From Xanthoparmelia taractica (taxonomy: Eukaryota > Ascomycota > Lecanoromycetes > Lecanorales > Parmeliaceae), in the NCBI GenBank assembly GCA_033085395.1, contig JANQBS010000001.1, positions 186,001-250,000 of the forward strand: 64,000 nucleotides of DNA. The letters run 5' to 3'. Positions 56,417 to 64,000 of the stretch are shown here, one piece after another. The notes under the pieces are model-generated. The model was given only the letters and a program-made list of their open reading frames with translations, was not told the origin of the DNA and ran no database searches. Every line of letters begins with the position of its first letter. Position 1 is the first letter of the stretch. The translations under genes and the position numbers were made by a program.

Positions 56417-57331
56417 CTATTTCCCATCACCCACAGTCTCTGGCGTCAGCTTCTTGTAAATGAGCATCATGTACTCAATCCACTTTCCTTGCACATTCTT
56501 CCGATGCTTGAACGTCTGCCGCGCTACCTCCTCCAAAGACCCCCAGTGACTCTCTTTGCTTTCATTGATACTCTTCATGAAGCTTTGCCATCGAGGCGGG
56601 CTATCAGCTCCCTTATTCCCTGCATTGACAGTGAATGTGAGCAGTCCACCCTCCCGCAACAAAGCAATGGCTCCGTCCACGGCCTCGAGCGGCAAATCTC
56701 CCTCGCCGGGACCCAAAGCGGCGCAAATAACTACTACATCGGACGATGAGGGGAGTCCCGATTCTTGCGGGCGAGTCAGATCAGCAGCCATGTATTGGTC
56801 GTAGACGTCTGGCCGATCCCTCAACGCGGCTGATCGGGCGGATTCGAGAAGATCGGTGCCGATCAGTCTTCGGATGCCAGGTTTCTCGCCAAGCTGCTTG
56901 CGGAGCTCCTCGCCGACGACACCGTTGCCGGCTGCGACGTCCAGAATGGTCAAGGGACCGCGGAACTCTTCGGAGACAGCAGGGGAGGCGAGATACTCCT
57001 TGAGGAACTCCACCGAAAGTCGTGGGGTATCGCATGCTAGCCGTTTGTGGATGATGTGCCTATGACGAATTCTAGCCTGGCACGGTCAAAGGACGCGGAT
57101 GATCTTTACTCACTCATAGAGACCTGGCAGGGCATACATGGAGTTGTAATCATGGATGAGGAACTGTTGCTTCTTCTCCCCAGTTTGTACCTCTGCGTAC
57201 TCTTCGTCTTGCTGTAGAGAATTGGAGTCATGCTCCTGCGGAAACGTCACCGTGAACGGAACTTCTGAGCCACTGCTTTGGATTTCATTTGACACACCCT
57301 TGGGGTGGTTGTCATCCGAAGGGGGTGACAT
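56417..57331 (-). CDS. Class I SAM-dependent methyltransferase
   Basis: Two exons: 57331-57114 and 57059-56417, giving 286 aa. The SAM motif ILDVAAGNGVVGEEL follows YNSMYALPGLYE-HIIHKRLACDTP; motif post-I is IGTDLLESA, and DVVVICAALGPGEGDLPLEAV contributes motif II/III. The 54-nt intron has GTGAGT/ATAG ends and restores the GLYEHIIH join. The first ~50 residues are acidic and disordered. Small molecule methylation is likely; the substrate is unknown. No signal peptide, so cytosolic. Confidence 0.9.
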
Positions 57332-58179
57332 GTTTAATAGTCCAACTTAGAAGATGATTCAAGAGTAAAAAGGGATATTGTTCTTTACTCAGGCCACTTG
57401 CACTGAATACTATCATGACGTCTGTCCAATATGTTTCTCACATGTCTTATCTGCGACATCGGTCCGATATGATGTTTTTCTCTGCATAAAGATTTGCATC
57501 ATGCGCATCATGCGCATCATGCATGACCACAGCGGGGTGAGCTGCATCACGCTACTTATCTAATGTGTCTTGCGTCACTGGGTTATGCGTGCTTTTCCCT
57601 ACCTTAGCCAAGCTTGACAGGGCTGCATCTCACCAGCTTACTTCCTACAGAGTACCTGCTGATAGTAAAATGGAAAAGAAATTATGCGTCGGGCTAAACC
57701 CCGTGGACTATTGCAAAATCCGATGGGAAGTTGCGACCCGCCGTTTTAACATGTCAAGAACACTAGTAACATTCCAACCCCGCTAAAGGTAGATATTATC
57801 TTACAGCGCTTAAACCCTGGAAGTACACGCTCCTAAGAGTGTGCTAAAACTGCCGTCGCAAGGTCGTCACTGCTTACCAAGAATCTTCCACTCATACTCT
57901 GATTTGTGGTACTCCCGTTCTACCATCTGCTGGTTTTCAGGTTATATGCCATCGCAATCGTACCGCCGGACGCGTCTTTCGCTACGTCGAGGACTTGGTA
58001 GAGAGGTGGTGCAGCCAATTTAAGTATTTTGGGAGGATACCTGTGATGCAGAGACTATGTCAGCCATTGCCCGTACCACAATTAATAGGTCCGTGTGAAA
58101 TGACTGCTCTTCCTTATCCCCTTTGGAAAGTTCTAAGATGTTGGACTTCCTTATATATTGAGTCGCAGCAGATTTAGAA
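57332..58179. other. Intergenic, no supported gene
   Basis: Contains a CATGCGCAT direct repeat near 57499-57520 (ATGCGCATC in tandem). ORFs such as 57565-57786 lack domains. Confidence 0.5.
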
Positions 58180-58723
58180 TTACGACCTCATGAACTTTTG
58201 ACAATTGTTGATGTTCTCGCTCAGGTAATCATAGCCATTGGCGATGCTCCTGCTGAAATATTCCTTGTCCTCCGCCGAATGAAAAAGTCGCAGTATGCAG
58301 AACATAAAGATCATCAGGAGGATCGGAAGAACTGCTTTCGCGAATCCGACTGAGAACCGGGCCAAGTTGCTTTTCCCACGGTCATTATCGCCGTGATGAT
58401 GATGATTATTATGAACAGATGGAAGAGACAATTCGATTGGAGATGGCAATGCTTGCTTAAGGACTTTTTTCTCTGACCTCGGTATTTCTTATGTTATGAT
58501 GTTCCGTTTTCGCTGGCATCCCTTCTTTGTCGCTGTTCATGGACGAGGAAGCGCTGGTGCGACGAGGATAAAAAATTGAGGGATTGCAATCGTGAGCATC
58601 GTCGAGACTAGCAAGCCGGAAAGCAAGATCCCTTTTAAGTCCCTCGGTGGGCAGATTGCGCGAGGCCAGCTCGTGTCTGAGGTCGCCGAGCTTCATTGCC
58701 ATGAAAAATTTACAGGAAGGCAT
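58180..58723 (-). CDS. Small SAP-domain protein with a C-terminal TM segment
   Basis: Two exons in the best model: 58723-58564 and 58472-58180, giving 150 aa. Near the N-terminus a SAP motif is visible (MKLGDLRHELASRNLPTEG, then KRDLAFRLASLD). The second exon has a His/Asn-rich spacer, one strong TM segment (AVLPILLMIFMFCILRLF) and a polar tail. The 91-nt intron (GTCGCA donor, TCAG acceptor) explains the frame change. A 1-nt slip in the A6 run at 58465-58470 is the alternative. SAP motifs bind AT-rich DNA or RNA; with the TM segment a nuclear-envelope or organelle-membrane role is conceivable. In-frame Met10 at 58696 is a possible start. Confidence 0.6.
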
Positions 58724-59790
58724 GGTGGGGATAGACTTGGACCTGGAATAGTCTTGGACAATTCGGTATAATCAATTGCGTGTTGAAAAGAACACGAAAG
58801 GTATGGGGAGTTGTATTGGATAGGGAAATAAGAAGAAATCCAGCCGCTTTGTTCTCCTGAAAGAACCAGAATAAAGAACCAACCCACGCTCACTTCGAAT
58901 ATTTACATATCAGACTGCCTATTGGAATAACACCATGTCTCTTTATTCGATGAATCCGGAATCTGACTTCATCCGCATCGTCATGAACAACGTTAACTCT
59001 CACCTTCTCGATTTCTATCTGTCGGTTGCAGCATTTCAATGTACCCAAAGACGTCTTTCTCTAGGACTTGTACTTCGCCGGATAGTGTGACCTGCCTAAA
59101 ATCTCATGGATCGAAGACCGTTTTCACTCCGTGAGCACCGCAATTCTAGTATTTCTGGTGGATCGGGTACGGGGTCGATTGGCTGGTATCGAGACACACA
59201 GCTGTATCTTTTTAGCGGCCCTCTGTCCAAGGATCCCAACATCACCCGCAGTCCGAAGCGGCCGTCCAAACCATGGCTTAGCATAGCTCTTTACAAGCGC
59301 CCTCTTCAGATCTACTCCATGCATAGCGCCCGCTATGCATATGATAGAATCCATCCTTGAAAGGCGTGTTGATAACTACGCGCTGTCTTATAGAGACTTG
59401 AAGTTCTAGGCCGGCGATGGGACTAGTCACAGCCAAGAAACGAGTCCAACCTTAGGGAGAATGAAGGGTTCAGATAGTCACCCTTTTCATTGTTGATGAT
59501 GGGCGATGAGGACTATCAGGCACCGTGAGAAGGTAGTGGCAATCTTGTATCGATGGCACGAGTTGCTCTGTGTACGACCAAGGGAACCTCTTAGACAACA
59601 GGTTTCTTTCTCGGAGCAACAAATCTTAGGAGATATTTCGCATGCAGAAATCTCGTCTCTTGCAGTTAACTTTTAGCAACCTAAAAATCTGAATCGTTGC
59701 GAGTGTTGATGGACTCTGATGCCGTGGTCTACAGCAACTTCTTTTGAAGTTGTGTGCGAGACCACTTCCGGTCAGTGACGATCACCGCTA
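58724..59790. other. Intergenic, contains a 10-bp palindrome
   Basis: No gene supported. ORF 59106-59360 plus has no domain. A near-perfect hairpin lies at 59319-59340. Confidence 0.5.
59319..59340. repeat. Perfect inverted repeat ATGCATAGCG-CC-CGCTATGCAT
   Basis: Two 10-bp arms separated by CC. No T-run follows, so it is not an obvious terminator. Confidence 0.9.
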
Positions 59791-61803
59791 TCAGTCCCCT
59801 GCTGACAAAAGCTCTACAGTCATACCCTCCCCTCGATCTGGTTTTCCGCTGATCTTGTATTTTCCTGTGATCAGGTCCTTGGCTACAACCTCCCGTGTCC
59901 TTCCTAAACTCTCAATGGCAGAAATCCTGTCGAGCGTAGCTTGCAAATGCTCCTCAAATCCAGGCTCGCTGCAGATTTGACGAAACGCGTTCTGCATAGG
60001 AACAGAGTCAGCTCGGACCATGGCCTGCGCATCGATGGTAAAAACGTTGATGTGATCGTAGCTCTGGATGAAGTCTGCTCTTGTCATGATCTCTCTGGCT
60101 TTATGCAGAGGTATTTGCGGTAGCAGTTGGCCCTGACCAGGACGGTTGGTACCTTTGCCGACGACCTCCTTCTCCTGGTCGACAAGAGCTTTGGCCAATA
60201 CCATGGCTGCTGCTGCGTATTTTTGTTGATCCATTACATCGTCGTCCATATCTCCACCTAAGATCCAACACTTGTTCAGAAACCAGGTCCTCTCCGTTTG
60301 GCAGATGTAATCACAAGTCTTTAGCATGTCGGGCGATTTCGCAACGCGGTTGAGGAAAGTTAGCCGCCCACCAACTCGGTCGAAGATCTCCTCAAGCAGC
60401 TTTGTCGAAGGTTCTTGCCTGAAGTTTCTCACACGATACTGTCTCAATGCCGACATAGCTTGGTCCTTTGGCAAATCAAGCACAGGAAGGACGTCCATTC
60501 GCGTGGAGTATTGCTTGAGGCGCTCGTAGACCCAGTAGTCGTCGCTATTGAACACTACCGTGACCAAGTTACTTGCAGCCCACTGCTCGGCACGTTGTTG
60601 GATAAGCTCCAGGAGATCTCGACCATCCTCGTCATGCCTAAGCAGGTGGGTACTATTTATGATGAGCACTAAAGGTTTTCCAACAGTCTCACGGCGCTTC
60701 AAAGCAACCTTTTCCAATTTGTTGAATGCTCGTTCAATGTCGAGGAGAGCTGTGTTTCCCTCTCGGGGGCCCTTTATGCTGAAAAGGCTGCCAATGTAAT
60801 CCTCGTGGAACTCGTAGTCAAGAGCCTTACCGAGCCGTATACGAAAAATCTCAAGGTCTGCGTGCGCTTCAAACATAGAAATGCCCTCTCCGCCCACTTT
60901 CTGCATCGCATCTAGTAGCATCGATGACTTCCCTGTGCCTTTCTCGCCAATGATGAGATGATAATGTCCGCTGTGTGTACCACTGACGATCTACAAAAAA
61001 CTAAGGAGTCAGTCAATACCTCAAAGGTAAAGGTACGAGCCAATGCACAAGCCTCGAGAGCTCGAGGAACGTGTAGAGTCTGGTCCTGAAACAAAGCTTA
61101 CGACCTAAAAATGTGGTCTGAATTGGGGCGATTACTCCTAAATGTACGTACCTCGTCTATCTTTAGTTGTTCGGCCTTTCGTAGCCAAGGCTGGTCATCT
61201 TTTTCCAGCACCGTATTAGGAATGCCCTGTCCCAAGGCAGCCAATTCAAGAACTGGGTCGCCTGGTGCGAATGCATTCGTCATCTTCTTGAGAACCAAGT
61301 ATTTATAGTACTAAGACCATTTCGGGGTCAGCGTCCCTTCTCCAAGGCATAGAACCGAATGATACGACAGCTCGAACGGGCATCAAAGGTCTGTTGCTCC
61401 TGGACCATGGCTTGTAGTTCGAAGGGTAGTCCGAAAGGGAAAGTTCTTGCTCCAGAAATCCACGTACCCGGTGATAGCCATACCCTGCCAGCCCCAGCAC
61501 GAGGATTGAGGCGAATGTTGTGGCTGCGCTTTCAAACATCTTGAACAATGTTGGAATCCAGCTGGATCGGCTAAACTTTCGCTCGTTCTGCATAGGTTCT
61601 TCTGCATCTTCACCCTGCAGCTCGAGCTGCCCCGGCGTGGGTCCGCCAATACTGCCAGCATAAGTTCTAGATGGTCGATAGAAGGATATTCTTGTGGGCG
61701 GCCGTCCTCTACTGAACCCAAGGGGCAAACAGAATTTTGCATTTTGTTGGCCATAGCGTCTGAACGTCTCTGAGCGCAAGCAAGGAAGGATTGCATAAGC
61801 CAT
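59791..61803 (-). CDS. Mitochondrial P-loop ATPase (AAA+-like, ATPase_2 type)
   Basis: Four exons: 61803-61468, 61310-61152, 61085-61020 and 60990-59791, all phase 0, giving 586 aa. The N-terminus is Arg-rich and lacks acids, as in a mitochondrial presequence; a TM segment (FASILVLGLAGYGY) lies near residues 96-110. Walker A is GEKGTGKSS at about 202-210; the Walker B strand reads LVLIINSTHLL, with Asn where the usual Asp would be. A winged-helix-like C-terminal region follows (DQQKYAAAAMVLAKAL). The role is unknown. Introns are 157, 66 and 29 nt; the last is remarkably short but is needed to put Walker A in frame after RTFTFE. Divergent from the next gene. Confidence 0.88.
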
Positions 61804-62259
61804 CTTGCCGAACGCTAAATGCTGCAAAAGGAAAGGAGTGCAGCCAGTACACAAAGTTATGCAAGACACAACCGTGGAGATGACATCAGCCGAGTTACTG
61901 TTACAATGCTGCAAGTTCGTGGAATTGCTAGATTTACTGAGCAGTTCGAGGCAGCCTTGGACGACTTGAGTGATGCCGACTAGGCTGGCCCTAAAAGTAA
62001 GGAATGAAGCAACTCGTATTTATTCATCCAGCCCAACAGTTGTTGTGTAGGCAGGAGGGCGGTACGCAGGTACAAGTCTCGAGCCGGTACACTAGTGGCA
62101 TTTCGCCGCGAAATTCCTTGGCAGCAATCAGCCAATCAGGTTCTCGCCTCACATAACAAACAATGACGCGACCTTTCTTCTCGCTTTGATCTTTTTGTCT
62201 GCTCCACCACAAACCTCACAGCTTCAATTCTTCCCCCAAATTCACCAGAATCTAGAATC
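61804..62259. promoter_or_regulatory. Divergent promoter region: P-loop ATPase / membrane protein
   Basis: The 456 bp between divergent starts. No distinctive operator recognised. Confidence 0.5.
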
Positions 62260-63322
62260 ATGGCGAGGACAACGCAAAACAGTCGCCGAGGAGGCCCTTC
62301 GAAACCACCAGCTACCATCCCAGCTGCATCCCCTGCGCCAAAGTCAATGCTCCCTCCTCGGCTTCGATTTCCTCTTCTCGTACTCTTCAGCCTGACCATC
62401 TCCTCCTTCCTCTATTCTCTCGTCTCGCCATTTACCACCGGCGACCTCGCTACTGTCAGCAAGAGCCGTGATAACTGGTGGGAAATAGCCGGATTACTTG
62501 GGTGGAAGGCTACTCAGCTGGCTATTGGCTGGTTCGGAGGCTTTGACAGTACGATCTCATTGTTCATTCATGGCGACCCGAATCTGAATATGCATAGGTA
62601 CTGATTTCGCTGCTCTGACCTTTCTGACCCACGTGCCATATCACTACTTCCTCTCGACCTTCTACAACATTAGGCCAACGACCTCAGCTTCCTGCATCGC
62701 CATTGATACCTTGACGGCCTATGTCCCATTCTACCTTCTCAAGGTCTCTTCCAGCATACACAGCATCAAGACCCCCAAAGGTGTCGCCGCGAACCGTTCA
62801 GTGATCAACGACACCGGTGTACAGGTATACACCAGCCTTCTCGCAGCAGGCATTTACACTGTGGTGGTCTTGGCCAGCTATAGCACCTGGCTGCGGAGTT
62901 TTCTGGCGATCCATTTCGATGGCTTGCCCGACCTTTCTGCAGCTTACAACTCGAACTTCCCATGGCTCATTCTATCCTTCCTGCCTACTGGCTTTGCGGC
63001 AAAGGTGTTCCTCTTCACGCCAGCTACAGCCGCGAAAGCTGATAAATACGACAAACAAACAGCGGCGTTCAATCCAGAGACTGCTACACTTGGAGAGACC
63101 GTTATGTACAATCTCTGGGGATATTCACATAGGGCGAGAAAACTGATCAGGAGGACTGCCCTACTGGTTGCCGTTGGTGGAGCGCACACTATAATTCAAA
63201 CGTACGGTACTCTGGAAGGCGCAGAACTCGTGGGTGCCGCAGGGTGGTCGAGTGTCTGGGGTCTGGCAGCGACCCTGACGGGTGCAGCATTCCTATGGGT
63301 TGGAGACGTGAATGGTGTGTAA
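62260..63322 (+). CDS. Multi-pass membrane protein, fungal-specific, unknown function
   Basis: Two exons: 62260-62548 and 62598-63322, giving 337 aa. After a ~30-residue Pro/Ser-rich leader there are about seven TM segments, beginning FPLLVLFSLTISSFLYSL. The 49-nt intron (GTACGA donor, CATAG acceptor) joins WFGGFDS to TDFAALTFLTHVPY and keeps the aromatic HYFLSTFYNIRPTT segment that precedes IAIDTLTAYVPFYLL. Later motifs are NRSVINDTGVQVYTSLLAA and NPETATLGETVMYNLWGYS. I recall similar proteins in other Pezizomycotina but no assigned function. No enzymatic motif is visible. Confidence 0.88.
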
Positions 63323-63586
63323 AGCCAGGAAGCTTTCGGAGTGAAGGCTCAATACGTGAGGAGAGATCCGCTGGTGGAGGATGGAAGAAGTCTGATATGA
63401 GTCTGATTTGAGAAGCTGGCGTTTAGCAGGATATACCACGAGAGCATTATCTTCTTCGGGTTGCAGCCGTTAGATCCGAGCTTCCCTCGTCACCAAAACC
63501 ATGGTTTTCAACAACTTAAACCTTTCTCAAAGCCTTGGCAAGTTTCAAAATGTCTTTCAAGTGGATCAAAGGACCGGTATAGGGTA

Positions 63587-64000
63587 TCAATTCTGTCTAG
63601 GTTTCACAATCCCATCATGCACGATATAGTACACAATAGTGCTATCATCCCCCACCGTAGCCAACAGCACTCTTTTCCCACCCCTCCTCCTTCTCTTTCC
63701 CCTCCCCTCTTCCCTTATCTCCTCCCCATCAACCTCAGGCGGTTCCTCCCCAACCGCATCAAACACCTCCGCGAACCGGCTCAGCGACCACTTCTCCAGA
63801 AGATGCGTTGGCAGCACCCACTCCCTCTCCACGTGGACCTCTTCGTCCTCCTCCTTCACCCCGGCCTTCAGCTCCTCAACCTGCTGATCCGGATGCACGT
63901 ATATCCTCTTCGGAGGCAAGCCGGAGATCAGTGGTCGGGGGAGTGGGGTGTTGGTGAGAGGTGAGTGCGTGTGGATGTGGAGGGAGACCCAGGAATGCTG
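63587..64000 (-). CDS. sen15: tRNA-splicing endonuclease subunit SEN15, 3' part
   Basis: The frame runs through the window edge, so only the C-terminal ~137 codons are present (stop at 63587). At the edge it reads HSWVSLHIHTHSPLTNTP, then LPRPLISGLPPKRIYVHPD. The C-terminus is DDSTIVYYIVHDGIVKPRQN, the signature of Sen15. An acidic/basic loop (residues around 63670-63730) separates them. Sen15 pairs with a partner subunit in the heterotetrameric enzyme that cuts pre-tRNA introns. The start and any upstream introns lie outside the window. Convergent with the membrane protein gene. Confidence 0.9.
   Translation of the reverse strand, partial: QHSWVSLHIHTHSPLTNTPLPRPLISGLPPKRIYVHPDQQVEELKAGVKEEDEEVHVEREWVLPTHLLEKWSLSRFAEVFDAVGEEPPEVDGEEIREEGRGKRRRRGGKRVLLATVGDDSTIVYYIVHDGIVKPRQN

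Overview
The window is nuclear DNA of a filamentous ascomycete (Pezizomycotina). The genes carry short introns, mostly 44-70 nt, with GT..AG ends and CTRAC/CTAAC-type branch sites. The families also fit: HET domain, Zn2Cys6 regulators, ATG29, CBM18-glyoxal oxidase, DUF7918, DUF3602 and an m-AAA protease. I cannot place it below subphylum from sequence alone. Exon models were built by hand from reading-frame continuity, splice signals and family conservation. Every model kept as a CDS gives a total length divisible by three, with two qualifications: the DUF7918 gene needs one nucleotide removed or a downstream start, and the 3'-terminal SEN15 fragment is cut by the window end.

Layout. 1-11.5 kb: four minus-strand genes, namely a D-2-hydroxyacid dehydrogenase (glyoxylate-reductase type), an SDR, a secreted triple-CBM18 glyoxal oxidase and an acetyl-CoA transporter. 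12-17.5 kb: a DUF7918 gene with a 1-nt frameshift, ATG29, a NUDIX hydrolase and molybdopterin synthase large subunit (MoaE/CnxH). 17.5-27.9 kb: gene-poor, with a decayed HET-domain gene and one GPI-anchored Ser/Gly-repeat wall protein. 27.9-49 kb: the gene-dense core, with a Zn2Cys6 factor beside a damaged alpha/beta hydrolase, PAM18 beside RLP24, a DUF3602 protein beside an Upc2-like factor, a C2H2 protein, the m-AAA protease YTA12, a DUF1295 membrane protein and TOP3. 49-56.4 kb: accessory DNA. A complete but dead hAT transposon has an 8-bp target duplication. Next to it lies a 1.5-kb cluster of short structured repeats. 56.4-64 kb: a methyltransferase, a SAP+TM protein, a mitochondrial P-loop ATPase, a multi-pass membrane protein and the 3' part of SEN15.

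The most unusual signal is the cluster at 54.02-55.45 kb. Three copies, and a fourth partial one, can each fold into the helix order of an HDV-like self-cleaving ribozyme: P1, P2, P3, P3', P1', P4 hairpin, a CTAAC joint, then P2'. The helix sequences differ between copies but stay complementary. Each copy is followed by a polypyrimidine or minisatellite tail. No ORF explains the unit.

Other highlights are a 4-nt micro-exon needed to restore the RLP24 zinc ribbon, a 10-nt micro-exon in ATG29, a 29-nt intron in the mitochondrial ATPase gene, a GC-AG intron, and a hAT transposase whose body stays in one frame but carries repeated nonsense codons, as expected from RIP-type mutation.
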